Assembly: GCA_947167515.1 (NCBI GenBank)
Contig: CAMVIM010000029.1
Coordinates: 1-45,631 of the forward strand
Direction: 5' to 3'
DNA: 45,631 nt
Source of the DNA: an uncultured Prevotellaceae bacterium
GTDB taxonomy: Bacteria; Bacteroidota; Bacteroidia; Bacteroidales; Bacteroidaceae
How positions within the stretch are numbered: the stretch's first letter is position 1; every line of letters starts with the position of its first letter. A program made the position numbers and the translations under genes. The notes under the pieces were generated by a model. It had not been told where the DNA came from and did not search any database. It worked only from the letters and a program-made list of their open reading frames with translations. This document shows positions 17,180 through 26,687 of this stretch, piece by piece.

Positions 17180-17890
17180 ATGTTAGAAGAACTGAAAGAA
17201 AAAGTGTTCAAGGCAAACCTTGACTTAGTGAAACAGGGACTTGTTATCTTCACTTGGGGCAACGTCTCTGGCATCGACCGCGAGAAAGGTCTAGTAGTCA
17301 TCAAGCCTTCGGGTGTGAGCTATGACGAGATGAAAGCAAGTGACATGGTGGTGGTTGATTTGGAGAGTGGAAAAGTGGTGGAAGGAGACCTCAACCCATC
17401 TTCTGACACACCAACCCATCTGGTGCTCTACAAGGCTTTCCCCAACATTCAAGGTGTGGTGCACACCCACTCCACCTATGCAACCGCCTTTGCCCAAGCT
17501 GGTAAGGACATCCCCAACATCGGCACCACACATGCCGACTACTTCTACAAGGCCATCCCATGCACACGCGACATGACCAAGGAAGAAGTGGAGGGTCAGT
17601 ACGAGCTGGAGACGGGCAACGTCATCGTGGATGAAATCCTCAACATCCGCAAGATTAACCCCGACCACACGCCAGCTGTGCTCGTGAAGAATCATGGTCC
17701 TTTCTCTTGGGGCACCTCTCCCGACAACGCGGTTTACAACGCCAAGGTGATGGAACAATGCGCCAAGATGGCCTTCGTTGCCTTCTCAGTGAACCCCAAC
17801 CTGACTATGAACCAGTTGCTGGTGGAGAAGCACTACAACCGCAAACACGGCCCTAACGCTTATTATGGTCAGAAAGGCCAGAAGCACTAA
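17180..17890 (+). CDS. araD: L-ribulose-5-phosphate 4-epimerase
   Basis: A 236-residue class II aldolase-family enzyme that converts L-ribulose 5-phosphate to D-xylulose 5-phosphate by retro-aldol chemistry. The zinc-binding histidines are visible in VVHTHSTYA (near 95-97) and KNHGPFSWG (near 172), with the [11 protein letters not shown] phosphate-binding loop near the N-terminus and the THADYFY segment. Its length equals the family norm. It is the last catabolic step before transketolase, encoded further down the same operon. Confidence 0.96.
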   Translation: MLEELKEKVFKANLDLVKQGLVIFTWGNVSGIDREKGLVVIKPSGVSYDEMKASDMVVVDLESGKVVEGDLNPSSDTPTHLVLYKAFPNIQGVVHTHSTYATAFAQAGKDIPNIGTTHADYFYKAIPCTRDMTKEEVEGQYELETGNVIVDEILNIRKINPDHTPAVLVKNHGPFSWGTSPDNAVYNAKVMEQCAKMAFVAFSVNPNLTMNQLLVEKHYNRKHGPNAYYGQKGQKH

Positions 17891-17934
17891 ATCCAAGAAT
17901 TAACAGAAATACTAACTATAAAACTTTAAAAATT

Positions 17935-19470
17935 ATGGCATTCGAAAAATTGGAACTTTGGTGGGTGACTGGTGCGCAGTTGCTCTACGGTGGCGAAACA
18001 GTCAAGATTGTTGACGGTCACTCAAAAGAAATGGTTGAAGGACTCAACAATAGCGGCATCATTCCTATTAAGGTGGTTTACAAGGGCACAGCCAACTCTT
18101 CAAAGGAAGTGGAAGCTGTGATGAAGGCTGCCAACAACGATGAGAAGTGCGCTGGTATCATCACTTGGATGCACACCTTCTCTCCAGCTAAGATGTGGAT
18201 CAAGGGTCTGCAGGCTCTCCAGAAGCCTCTTCTCCACTTCCACACGCAGTACAACGCTGAGATTCCTTGGAGCGAGATTGACATGGACTTCATGAACCTC
18301 AACCAGTCTGCTCACGGCGACATCGAGTTCGGTCACATCTGCACTCGCATGCGTGTTCCTCGCAAGGTGGTTTGTGGCTACTGGAAAGACGAAGCTGCTC
18401 AGAAGCAGATTGCTGTTTGGGCACGTGTGGCAGCAGGTGTTGCTGATGCCAAGAACGTACGTTGCCTCATGTTTGGTATGAACATGAACAACGTGGCTGT
18501 GACCGACGGCGACCGTGTAGAGTTTGAGCAGCGTCTCGGCTACCATGTGGACTACTACCCAGTTTCCTCTCTCATGGAATACTTCAAGCAGGTGACTGAT
18601 GCTGAAGCTGACGAACTCGTTGAAGAGTACAAGAAGCTCTACACCATCAAGATTGACGAGAGTGGCGAACAGGTTTATTGGGAGAAGGTGAAGAACGCAG
18701 CTAAGGCTGAAATCGCTCTTCGTCGCGTATTGAAGGATGAGGGTGCAACTGCCTTCACCACAAACTTTGACGACCTCGGCGATGCTGACATCAACGATCC
18801 TAACTTCGTGGGCTTCGACCAGATTCCAGGTCTCGCTTCACAGCGTCTGATGGAAGAAGGTTACGGCTTCGGTGCCGAAGGTGACTGGAAAACCGCTTGC
18901 CTCTATCGCACACTCTGGGTCATCCAGCAGGGCATGCCAATCGGTTGCTCTTTCCTCGAGGACTACACCCTCAACTTTGCAGGCGACCGCTCTTCTTGCC
19001 TCCAGAGCCACATGCTCGAGGTTTGTCCGCTCATCGCTGTCGACAAGCCAAAGCTCGAGGTTCACTTCCTCGGCATCGGTATCCGCAAGCAGCAGACCGC
19101 TCGTCTCGTCTTCACTTCCAAGGTGGGTCGTGGTATCAAGGCTACTGTTGTTGACCTCGGCAACCGCTTCCGTCTCATCTCTCAGGAGGTTGAGTGCATC
19201 GAGCCAAAGCCCATGCCAAACCTTCCTGTTGCATCGGCTCTCTGGGTGCCACAGCCAAGCTTCGAGATTGGTGCAGGTGCATGGATTCTCGCAGGTGGCA
19301 CACACCACAGCGCCTTCTCTTACGACATCACCGAAGAGTACTGGGAGGACTTCGCTGAGATGGTTGGCATCGAGTACGTGAAGATTAACAAGAACACCAC
19401 CATCAGCGAGTTCAAGCATGACCTCCAGATGAACGAAGTGTACTACATGCTCAACAAAGCTTTGAAGTAA
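17935..19470 (+). CDS. araA: L-arabinose isomerase
   Basis: A 511-residue cytoplasmic enzyme that converts L-arabinose to L-ribulose. The four metal ligands of the family are present: Glu315 (GFGAEGDWK), Glu342 (LEDYTLNF), His359 (SHMLEVCP) and the GTHHSAFS histidines at 457-458. The N-terminal LWWVTGAQLLYG signature marks AraA rather than fucose isomerase. The stop is one base before the start of the ribulokinase gene, so the two are translationally linked. Confidence 0.97.
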   Translation: MAFEKLELWWVTGAQLLYGGETVKIVDGHSKEMVEGLNNSGIIPIKVVYKGTANSSKEVEAVMKAANNDEKCAGIITWMHTFSPAKMWIKGLQALQKPLLHFHTQYNAEIPWSEIDMDFMNLNQSAHGDIEFGHICTRMRVPRKVVCGYWKDEAAQKQIAVWARVAAGVADAKNVRCLMFGMNMNNVAVTDGDRVEFEQRLGYHVDYYPVSSLMEYFKQVTDAEADELVEEYKKLYTIKIDESGEQVYWEKVKNAAKAEIALRRVLKDEGATAFTTNFDDLGDADINDPNFVGFDQIPGLASQRLMEEGYGFGAEGDWKTACLYRTLWVIQQGMPIGCSFLEDYTLNFAGDRSSCLQSHMLEVCPLIAVDKPKLEVHFLGIGIRKQQTARLVFTSKVGRGIKATVVDLGNRFRLISQEVECIEPKPMPNLPVASALWVPQPSFEIGAGAWILAGGTHHSAFSYDITEEYWEDFAEMVGIEYVKINKNTTISEFKHDLQMNEVYYMLNKALK

Positions 19471-19471
19471 T

Positions 19472-21061
19472 ATGACCGCAAAACAAACCATAGAATCAGG
19501 TAAAGCCATTCTCGGTATCGAGTTTGGCTCTACCCGTATTAAGGCCGTTCTCATTGATCAGGAGAACAAGCCTATCGCACAGGGCAGCCACACTTGGGAG
19601 AACCAGTTGGTAGATGGTCTCTGGACCTACAGCACCGAGGCTATCTGGTACGGCTTGCAGGACTGCTATGCACAGCTCCGCAAGAACGTATTGGAGCAGT
19701 ATGAGGTGGAGATTGAGACACTTGCTGCTATCGGCATTAGTGCCATGATGCACGGCTACATGCCATTCAAGGGCAACGACATCCTCGTTCCTTTCCGCAC
19801 TTGGCGCAACACCAACACAGGCAAGGCAGCCGCAGAACTCTCCAAGCTATTCAACTACAACATCCCTCTCCGTTGGAGCATCTCACATCTGTATGAGGCC
19901 ATTCTTGACAATGAGGAGCACGTGAAGGACATCGAGTTCCTCACCACTCTCGCCGGCTATATCCACTGGCAAATCACAGGTCAGAAAGTGCTGGGTGTAG
20001 GTGATGCTTCTGGTATGATTCCTGTTGACCCAAAGACGAAGACTTACGATGCCACGATGGTGGAAAAGTTCGACAAGCTCATCGCACCAAAGGGTTTCGG
20101 TTGGAAGTTGCTCGACATCCTTCCTAAGTCACTCAATGCAGGTGAGAACGCAGGCTTCCTCACACCAGAAGGTGCCAACCGACTTGACGTGTCTGGTCAC
20201 TTGAAGGCTGGCATTCCTGTATGTCCTCCAGAAGGCGATGCTGGCACAGGTATGGTGGCAACCAATGCTGTGAAGCAGCGCACAGGTAACGTGTCCGCAG
20301 GTACTTCTTCATTCTCCATGATTGTGTTGGAGAAGGAACTTTCCAAACCTTACGAGATGATTGATATGGTGACCACTCCCGACGGTTCACTCGTGGCAAT
20401 GGTTCACTGCAACAACTGCACCAGCGACATCAACGCTTGGGTCAGCATCTTCAAGGAATATCAGCAATTACTAGGCATTCAGCAGACGACGATGGATCTC
20501 TACACCACTCTGTTCCAAGTGGCAGAGAAAGGTGCGCCCGACTGCGGAGGCATCATCTCCTACAACTACGTTTCTGGTGAGCCCGTGACAGGTCTTTCCG
20601 ATGGACGTCCACTCTTCGTACGTTCTGCCAACGATAAGTTCAGCCTCGCCAATTTTATGCGTGCTCACCTCTATGGTGCCATTGGTGTGCTGAAGATTGG
20701 CAACGACGTGCTCTTCAACGAGGAGAACGTGCAGGTTGATCGCATCATGGGACATGGTGGCTATTTCACCACTCCTGTAGTGGGTCAGAAGATGTTAGCA
20801 GCAGCCCTCAACTCCCCCATCTCCGTGATGGAGACAGCTGGTGAAGGTGGCGCATGGGGCATTGCACTCCTTGCTGCATACGCTGTGAACAACGACAAGA
20901 AGCTTTCTCTTGCCGACTACCTCGACCAAGTGGTCTTCGCCGGTAATGCTGGTGTAGAAATCAAGCCAGACCCTGAAGATGTGGCTGGTTTCAACGCTTA
21001 CATCGAGAACTACAAGAAGGGCTTGGCCATTGAGCAAGCAGCAGTAGATAACAAGAAATAA
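19472..21061 (+). CDS. araB: FGGY-family carbohydrate kinase, L-ribulokinase of the arabinose operon
   Basis: A 529-residue FGGY kinase with the ATP/phosphate loop GIEFGSTRIKAVLIDQ at about 14-29 and the second domain containing GTSSFSMIVLE and the C-terminal ETAGEGGAWGIALLAAY. By sequence it is closer to the xylulokinase-like branch than to E. coli AraB. The context (immediately after araA, one-base spacing, with araD in the same operon) assigns it to phosphorylation of L-ribulose, as in Bacteroides. The catalytic aspartate region lies near the NNCTSDINAW and GDASGMIPVD segments. Substrate is inferred from the operon. Confidence 0.88.
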   Translation: MTAKQTIESGKAILGIEFGSTRIKAVLIDQENKPIAQGSHTWENQLVDGLWTYSTEAIWYGLQDCYAQLRKNVLEQYEVEIETLAAIGISAMMHGYMPFKGNDILVPFRTWRNTNTGKAAAELSKLFNYNIPLRWSISHLYEAILDNEEHVKDIEFLTTLAGYIHWQITGQKVLGVGDASGMIPVDPKTKTYDATMVEKFDKLIAPKGFGWKLLDILPKSLNAGENAGFLTPEGANRLDVSGHLKAGIPVCPPEGDAGTGMVATNAVKQRTGNVSAGTSSFSMIVLEKELSKPYEMIDMVTTPDGSLVAMVHCNNCTSDINAWVSIFKEYQQLLGIQQTTMDLYTTLFQVAEKGAPDCGGIISYNYVSGEPVTGLSDGRPLFVRSANDKFSLANFMRAHLYGAIGVLKIGNDVLFNEENVQVDRIMGHGGYFTTPVVGQKMLAAALNSPISVMETAGEGGAWGIALLAAYAVNNDKKLSLADYLDQVVFAGNAGVEIKPDPEDVAGFNAYIENYKKGLAIEQAAVDNKK

Positions 21062-21150
21062 TTGAAAAATCAAAGAATTGAAGAATTGAAGTTTCCATGC
21101 AGTTTGTTGAAACATCACGTCAACTCAAGACTTTAATTTTTCAATTCTTT
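21061..21150 (+). promoter_or_regulatory. Alternative hairpins between araB and tkt
   Basis: In the 112-nt gap, AAAGAATTGAA (21072-21082) pairs perfectly with TTCAATTCTTT (21140-21150), and ATTGAAAAAT (21061-21070) pairs with ATTTTTCAAT (21136-21145). The two pairings overlap on the right side and cannot both form. No T-run follows, so this looks like an mRNA processing or stability element that could set tkt-rpiB expression apart from the ara genes. Function is inference. Confidence 0.4.
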
Positions 21151-21173
21151 AACTCTTAAATTCTAAATAAAAA

Positions 21174-23195
21174 ATGGCTAATTCAATTCAAGTTTTGAAT
21201 CATGCTGCGGACAACATCCGCATCCTCGCTGCATCGGCAGTAGAAAAGGCAAAGTCTGGTCACCCCGGTGGTGCCATGGGCGGTGCTGACTTCATCAATG
21301 TGTTGTATTCTGAATATCTGAAATACGACCCCAAGAACCCTGAGTGGGTAGGTCGCGACCGTTTCTTCCTCGACCCTGGCCACATGGCTCCAATGCTCTA
21401 CTCTCAGCTCTGCCTCATCGGCAAGTTCTCGCTCGAAGAGTTGGCACAACTCCGTCAGTGGGGTTCTCCTACTACTGGTCACCCAGAGTTTGAGATTGCT
21501 CGTGGCATCGAGAACACTTCTGGTCCTCTTGGCCAGGGTCATGTGTTCGCTATTGGTGCTGCTATCGCTGCCAAGTTCTTGGCTGCTCACACAGGCAACC
21601 CAACTTTCGCCAAGGAGACCATCTACGCTTACATCTCTGACGGTGGTGTTCAGGAAGAGATTTCTCAGGGCGGTGCACGTATCGCTGCTGTCCTCGGTCT
21701 CGACAACCTCATCATGTTCTACGACTCTAACGACATCCAGCTTTCTACTGAGACAAAGGAAGTTATGACCGAGGATACTGCTGCTAAGTATCGTGCACTC
21801 GGTTGGGAAGTGATTGAGATTGTAGGTAACGATGCTGCCCAGATTCGTGCCGCTCTCGACAAGGCTCAGAAGGTGGAAGGCAAGCCAACCCTCATCATCG
21901 GTAAGTGCATCATGGGTAAGGGCGCCCTCAAGGCTGACGGCACTTCTTACGAGGCCAACTGCAAGACTCACGGTGCTCCTCTTGGTGGCGACGCATTCAT
22001 CAACACGGTGAAGAACCTCGGTGGCGACCCAGAGAACCCATTCCAGATTTTCGATGACGTGAAAGAACTCTATGCCAACCGTGCCAAGGAACTCGAAGCC
22101 ATCTGCGCAGAGCGTTATGCTGAGGAGAAGGCTTGGGCTGCTGCCAACCCAGAGAAGGCTGCTCAACAGGCTGAGTGGTTCAGCGGTAAGGCTCCAAAGA
22201 TTGACTGGAGCAAGTGCGTTCAGAAGGACAACGATGCCACTCGTTCTGCATCGGCAGCATGTCTCTCTGTACTCGCCGAGCAGGTTCCCAACATGATTTG
22301 TGCTTCTGCCGACCTCTCCAACTCAGACAAGACAGACGGTTTCCTCAAGAAGACTCATGCCTTCACGAAGGGTGACTTCTCTGGTGCTTTCTTCCAGGCT
22401 GGCGTGGCAGAGTTGACGATGGCTTGCTGCTGCATCGGTATGGCACTCCACGGTGGTGTCATCCCAGCATGCGGTACCTTCTTCGTATTCTCCGACTACA
22501 TGAAGCCAGCCGTTCGTATGGCAGCCCTCATGGAGCTTCCTGTGAAGTTCATCTGGACGCACGACGCATTCCGCGTGGGCGAAGACGGTCCTACTCACGA
22601 GCCCGTTGAGCAGGAGGCACAGATTCGTCTCATGGAGAAGCTGAAGAACCACTCTGGCAAGCCCAGCGTGCTCGTTCTCCGTCCTGCTGACGCTCAGGAG
22701 ACAACTGCTGCATGGGCACTCGCTATGGAGAACATGGCAACCCCATCAGCCCTCATCCTCTCTCGTCAGAACATCAACAACCTGCCAGCAGGCAACGACT
22801 ACAGCCAGGCAGCCAAGGGTGGCTACATCGTAGCAGGCTCTGATGAGAACCCAGACGTCATCCTCGTGGCTACAGGTTCAGAGGTGTCTACTCTCGTGGC
22901 AGGTGCTGAACTCCTCCGCAAGGATGGCAAGAAGGTGCGCATCGTCAGCGTTCCATCCGAGGGTCTCTTCCGTCAGCAGTCCAAGGAGTACCAGCAGAGC
23001 GTTCTCCCACAGGGCGTGAAGAAGTTCGGTCTCACCGCAGGTCTGCCAGTAAACCTCCTCGGTCTCGTTCCAGAGGCAGAAGGCACTATCTGGGGTCTCG
23101 AAAGCTTCGGTTTCTCAGCTCCTTACAAGGTGCTTGACGAGAAGCTCGGCTACACCGCAGAAAACGTTTACGCACAAGTGAACAAACTCTTCTAA
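21174..23195 (+). CDS. tkt: Transketolase
   Basis: A 673-residue full-length thiamine-diphosphate enzyme of the pentose-phosphate pathway that moves two-carbon units between sugar phosphates. The pyrophosphate-binding part has KSGHPGGAMGGADF and SDGGVQEEISQGG; the pyrimidine-binding part has the FFVFSDYMKPAVRMAALM and THDAFRVGEDGPTHEPVEQ segments. It is downstream of araB in the same direction and takes the xylulose 5-phosphate produced by AraD. The rpiB start follows two bases after its stop codon. Confidence 0.97.
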   Translation: MANSIQVLNHAADNIRILAASAVEKAKSGHPGGAMGGADFINVLYSEYLKYDPKNPEWVGRDRFFLDPGHMAPMLYSQLCLIGKFSLEELAQLRQWGSPTTGHPEFEIARGIENTSGPLGQGHVFAIGAAIAAKFLAAHTGNPTFAKETIYAYISDGGVQEEISQGGARIAAVLGLDNLIMFYDSNDIQLSTETKEVMTEDTAAKYRALGWEVIEIVGNDAAQIRAALDKAQKVEGKPTLIIGKCIMGKGALKADGTSYEANCKTHGAPLGGDAFINTVKNLGGDPENPFQIFDDVKELYANRAKELEAICAERYAEEKAWAAANPEKAAQQAEWFSGKAPKIDWSKCVQKDNDATRSASAACLSVLAEQVPNMICASADLSNSDKTDGFLKKTHAFTKGDFSGAFFQAGVAELTMACCCIGMALHGGVIPACGTFFVFSDYMKPAVRMAALMELPVKFIWTHDAFRVGEDGPTHEPVEQEAQIRLMEKLKNHSGKPSVLVLRPADAQETTAAWALAMENMATPSALILSRQNINNLPAGNDYSQAAKGGYIVAGSDENPDVILVATGSEVSTLVAGAELLRKDGKKVRIVSVPSEGLFRQQSKEYQQSVLPQGVKKFGLTAGLPVNLLGLVPEAEGTIWGLESFGFSAPYKVLDEKLGYTAENVYAQVNKLF

Positions 23196-23197
23196 TT

Positions 23198-23629
23198 ATG
23201 AAAGTTGGTATCGCATCCGATCATGCAGCTTTTCCTCTCAAGCAGTTCGTCAAGAGCTACTTGGAGGAGAAGGGCATTGAATATAAGGACTACGGCACTT
23301 ACGCCGAAGACAGTTGCAACTATGCCACCTATGGTCATGCACTGGCTGAAGGCATCGAGAAAGGCGAAGTATATCCAGGTATCGCCATGTGCGGTTCGGG
23401 AGAAGGTATCTCCATGACCCTCAACAAGCACCAGAGCATTCGTGCCGGTCTTGTTTGGCAACCCGAGATTGCTCACCTCATCCGCGAGCACAACAACGCC
23501 AACGTCATCGTCTTCCCCGGCAGATTCATCAGTGAAGAAGTGTGCCGCCAATGCCTCGACGAATTCTTCAACACTGAGTTTGCAGGTGGTCGCCATCAGC
23601 AGCGCATCGAAGACATCCCCTGCAAATAA
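23198..23629 (+). CDS. rpiB: Ribose-5-phosphate isomerase B
   Basis: A 143-residue RpiB/LacAB-family enzyme that interconverts ribulose 5-phosphate and ribose 5-phosphate. It has GIASDHAAFPLKQ at the N-terminus, the catalytic cysteine in AMCGSGEGISMTLNK and the RAGLVWQPEIAHLIREHNNA segment. Two bases separate it from tkt, so the pair is translationally coupled, and it closes the pentose operon ahead of a strong terminator. It supplies the ribose 5-phosphate co-substrate for transketolase. Confidence 0.96.
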   Translation: MKVGIASDHAAFPLKQFVKSYLEEKGIEYKDYGTYAEDSCNYATYGHALAEGIEKGEVYPGIAMCGSGEGISMTLNKHQSIRAGLVWQPEIAHLIREHNNANVIVFPGRFISEEVCRQCLDEFFNTEFAGGRHQQRIEDIPCK

Positions 23630-23652
23630 TGTTAAACGATAACTTCTAAGAC

Positions 23653-23688
23653 AGCACACCCGACACCCATTGTCAGGTGTGCTTTTTT
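23653..23688 (+). terminator. Intrinsic terminator of the arabinose operon
   Basis: AGCACACC (23653-23660) pairs with GGTGTGCT (23676-23683), with an additional inner GACA/TGTC pairing, followed by a T-run. Confidence 0.85.
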
Positions 23689-23864
23689 ATTTGCAAAGCA
23701 CTCTGAAAATGTTTGGTGGGAAATAGAGAATGTGTTTTATTCAAGCCATACGCCTCATTTTCACTTTAACTTTCCAAAAAGAGAAGGAACTTCGCTAAAA
23801 TTGGCTTTGTTTCTATTTTTTTAGTTAATATTTATTAAATAATCAATAAAAATAGATTTATTTG

Positions 23865-23895
23865 TTGCATATATATTTAAATGTATGTATCTTTG
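23865..23895 (+). promoter_or_regulatory. Promoter of a candidate small RNA
   Basis: TATCTTTG (23888-23895) is an exact -7 box; TTG at 23865-23867 lies 20 bp upstream. The region before it is extremely AT-rich. The nearest downstream gene is almost 400 nt away, with two terminator-like hairpins between. Confidence 0.6.
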
Positions 23896-23902
23896 CAACG
23901 TG

Positions 23903-23970
23903 TTTTTCATGGTATTAGATTTATTTTAAGGTTAGTAAAGATTGCTTGTCGTGAGATAAGCAATTTTTTT
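23903..23970 (+). ncRNA. Candidate small RNA (about 68 nt) ending in a strong terminator
   Basis: From the predicted start the transcript would run about 40 nt and then form a 10-bp hairpin (23941-23950 with 23955-23964, GTGA loop, one G-U pair) followed by six T, an intrinsic terminator by every criterion. No reading frame of useful length is inside. A second hairpin begins one base later. A short leader peptide or terminated attenuator for the peptidase gene at 24291 is less likely because of the distance. Confidence 0.5.
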
Positions 23971-23971
23971 A

Positions 23972-24016
23972 TTAGGGTGAATTGCTTGATGTAGCAGTTC
24001 ACCCTAATTTTGTTTT
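23972..24016 (+). terminator. Second hairpin terminator behind the candidate small RNA
   Basis: TTAGGGTGAA (23972-23981) pairs perfectly with TTCACCCTAA (23998-24007), extended inside by TTGCT/AGCAG, followed by TTTTGTTTT. With the hairpin at 23941-23964 it gives two tandem terminators. The remaining 24017-24290 before the peptidase gene shows no other clear feature. Confidence 0.65.
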
Positions 24017-24290
24017 AGCAACATCATAGATTCACATATTTTTCTCCTTTCCTTTGTTTATTAAAAGTCTTTTTCGTAATTTCGCCGTCGCATTCTGCAA
24101 AGAGTGCAAGACATATTGCTCAATTGACTCTTCATCACCACCCGAGAAACGAGCAAACCTTCACTATTGGGACTGCCCTGAAGGCGCAGCGTCCCCATAT
24201 TTGAAGGTGGCTTGTGGTGAGCCGAGAGTCGTATGGTGAATGTCTGCGCTTCTTGTATAACATAAGAGCCCAACCATACTATTCAACAAG

Positions 24291-25445
24291 ATGAACACCA
24301 GAAAAAGCCTGTTTATTCTTCTCCTCGTTGTGGGGAGACTGTGCATCAATGCACAAAACTTGGATAGATTCCCTGTTATCAGCGACTCTTCGCATCTTGC
24401 CACAGCAGAATATCAGACTGGCAACAAGTATCAGAAGGATGCCATCCTCTTCATGGAGATGGTAGCCAACACGCATCCTTATTATGTCAAGGCTGAGCGA
24501 CGTGCGGAATGGTTTGACAAGAAAAAGAAATTGCTTCGTCAGTGCAAAGGATTCATGTCTGACGAGGATTTCGCTGATGCACTTGTCGCCCTCCTCGGCT
24601 CGCTGCACGACAAGCATACCGACCTCACCACAATAAGTCGCATGAGGGAGCGAAAGCCCGTGCCCACGGACAGCATAACGATAGTGAATGAGACTCCCGC
24701 CCCTGCCAACATGCAGCACATCATGCGTCCACACACTTCGTTCTACGACTACACTTTCTTCCCCGACGAAGGCATCTGCTATCTACAGTTCAACAAATGT
24801 GTCGATGCGAAAGACTATCCCTTCACAACGTTTCTCAACGACATGTTCGACAAAATTGAGGCTAGCGGCATCAAGACGCTGATTGTGGACGTGCAGTACA
24901 ACAATGGTGGTTCGAGCCGTCTCTGTGACCAATTGCTTGAACATCTTTGCCCATTGAACAAGCAACAACCTTTCACCACTTTTATCCGTTACTCCGACCT
25001 CATGACCAAATTCAATCCGCAGACAGCTAAAGCCAAGACTGCATGGGAGAATCAGGGGCATCAGGACGAACTCTATCAGGCGCCTGCACCCCAGTTTCCA
25101 ACAGACTATCAGCCACCAAAGCTATTTGAGGGAGAAGTGGTGTTCGTCATGGGACCCAGAACATTCAGCAGTGCCGGTATGCTACTGACGCAGGCCCGTG
25201 ACTATCACATCGGAACAATCGTTGGTACACAGTCCACCTTCTCGCCATCTCACTACGGTGATGTGCTCCCATATCGCCTTCCCAACACAAGTATCGTGGG
25301 CAGCATCTCCTCTAAATACTTCGTTCGTCCCAATGTCGAGGCCACCAACGATACAAACCTGCTCCCAGACCACAACATTGACCTTTCCGACAAAGATGCA
25401 GCTTGGCAATACATTGTCGGAAAATTCGGGAAGAGGGAGTTGTGA
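24291..25445 (+). CDS. S41 family peptidase-like exported protein
   Basis: A 384-residue exported protein; residues 1-22 are a signal peptide ending at INAQ. The N-terminal helical part (about 35-115) leads to an S41 (tail-specific protease) core: LIVDVQYNNGGSS near 195, VVFVMGPRTFSSAGM with candidate nucleophile Ser294, and IGTIVGTQSTFSPSHYGD. The lysine that usually follows in the CtpA GxPTxGK motif is a glutamine here, so the active site may be of the tricorn-like kind or the protein may be non-catalytic. No PDZ domain is evident. It stands alone between a small-RNA region and a bidirectional terminator. Confidence 0.85.
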   Translation: MNTRKSLFILLLVVGRLCINAQNLDRFPVISDSSHLATAEYQTGNKYQKDAILFMEMVANTHPYYVKAERRAEWFDKKKKLLRQCKGFMSDEDFADALVALLGSLHDKHTDLTTISRMRERKPVPTDSITIVNETPAPANMQHIMRPHTSFYDYTFFPDEGICYLQFNKCVDAKDYPFTTFLNDMFDKIEASGIKTLIVDVQYNNGGSSRLCDQLLEHLCPLNKQQPFTTFIRYSDLMTKFNPQTAKAKTAWENQGHQDELYQAPAPQFPTDYQPPKLFEGEVVFVMGPRTFSSAGMLLTQARDYHIGTIVGTQSTFSPSHYGDVLPYRLPNTSIVGSISSKYFVRPNVEATNDTNLLPDHNIDLSDKDAAWQYIVGKFGKREL

Positions 25446-25464
25446 AAAAAATGGAACACATGTG

Positions 25465-25508
25465 TCGCCACAAAGGAATCAGAACGGGTTCCTTTGTGGC
25501 GATATTTT
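25465..25508. terminator. Bidirectional terminator between the S41 peptidase and alanine dehydrogenase genes
   Basis: TCGCCACAAAGGAA (25465-25478) pairs perfectly with TTCCTTTGTGGCGA (25489-25502), with a 10-nt loop and T-rich flank on the right. It lies between convergent genes. Confidence 0.85.
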
Positions 25509-25521
25509 TGTGACTTCACTT

Positions 25522-26628
25522 TTAAAGCACAATCGGCTCGTATGCTAACCCGAAAATGTCGGCGATAGGCTTGAAGACCACCTTTCCGTCCACGATGTTG
25601 AGCCCCTTGGCAAGAGCGGGGTCACCCTTGCAGGCTTGTTGCCAGCCCTTGTCGGCCAGGGCGATGGCATAGCGCAGGGTGGCGTTGGTGAGTGCCAGCG
25701 TGGAGGTGTTGGGCACCGCACCGGGGATGTTCGCCACGCAATAGTGAACGATGCCGTCAATAGTATAGACGGGGTCGCTATGTGTGGTGGGGTGAGAGGT
25801 CTCGAAGCATCCGCCTTGGTCGATGGCAACATCCACCAACACCGTGCCTGATTCCATCAGACGGAGCATGTCGCGCGTGATGAGGTGAGGAGTCTTGTCG
25901 CCAGGCACGAGCACACTGCCCACCACTATGTCCACAGTAGGCAGTTGCTGACAGATGTTGTGGGCAGACGAATAGAGAGTATGGACGTTGGCTGGTGTCT
26001 CGATGTCCAGTTGGCGCAGACGAGGCAGGGAGATGTCGGTGATGGTGACGTTGGCACCCAAGCCTGCCGCCATCATGGCAGCTGCTTCGCCCACGATGCC
26101 ACCACCCAAGACGAGCACATTGGCAGGGCTGACTCCTGGCACACCGCTGATGAGCTTGCCCTTGCCGCCCTTTGTTTTCTGCAAATAGTAGGCACCATTG
26201 AGCACCGCCATGCGTCCAGCCACTTCACTCATGGGTTGCAGCAGCGGCAGGGAGCCATTGGGCAGTTGCACCGTCTCATAAGCCAGACAAACTGCCCCAC
26301 TTTTCAGCATGGCGTCCGTCAGTTCCTTCTCGCATGCGAAGTGGAAGTAGGTGAACACGAGCTGTCCCTTGTGCACCAGTTTGTACTCCGCTTCGATGGG
26401 TTCTTTCACTTTGACTATCATCTCCGCCTCCTCATACACGGCTTCGATGGTGGATAGGATTCGGGCACCGGCCTTCACATAGTCTTCGTCCGAGAATCCG
26501 CTGCCCTCGCCGGCCGTGTGCTGCACACTGACCTCATGACCGTGACGGACGAGTTCTGCCACTCCCGCTGGAGTCATGCCCACGCGGTTCTCGTTGTTTT
26601 TCATCTCTTTTGGAATTCCGACTCTCAT
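25522..26628 (-). CDS. ald: Alanine dehydrogenase
   Basis: A 368-residue NAD-dependent enzyme interconverting L-alanine and pyruvate plus ammonia. The N-terminal domain has MRVGIPKEMKNNENRVGMTP with the substrate arginine, a lysine in the VKEPIEAEY loop, and the catalytic histidine in FTYFHFACEKELTD; the NAD-binding domain has VLVLGGGIVGEAAAMMAAGL. Length and motifs match Ald rather than transhydrogenase PntA. A -7 box (TACCTTTG on the minus strand) lies about 52 nt upstream, and a short-repeat array lies about 180-270 nt upstream. Confidence 0.96.
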   Translation of the reverse strand: MRVGIPKEMKNNENRVGMTPAGVAELVRHGHEVSVQHTAGEGSGFSDEDYVKAGARILSTIEAVYEEAEMIVKVKEPIEAEYKLVHKGQLVFTYFHFACEKELTDAMLKSGAVCLAYETVQLPNGSLPLLQPMSEVAGRMAVLNGAYYLQKTKGGKGKLISGVPGVSPANVLVLGGGIVGEAAAMMAAGLGANVTITDISLPRLRQLDIETPANVHTLYSSAHNICQQLPTVDIVVGSVLVPGDKTPHLITRDMLRLMESGTVLVDVAIDQGGCFETSHPTTHSDPVYTIDGIVHYCVANIPGAVPNTSTLALTNATLRYAIALADKGWQQACKGDPALAKGLNIVDGKVVFKPIADIFGLAYEPIVL

Positions 26629-26679
26629 AAGTTATAGGTTTTAGAAAATTAAACATCACATCCGCACGTTTCAACTATG

Positions 26680-26687
26680 CAAAGGTA
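26680..26687 (-). promoter_or_regulatory. -7 box of alanine dehydrogenase
   Basis: Minus-strand TACCTTTG, exact TAnnTTTG consensus. No TTTG at the expected -33 distance. Confidence 0.55.
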
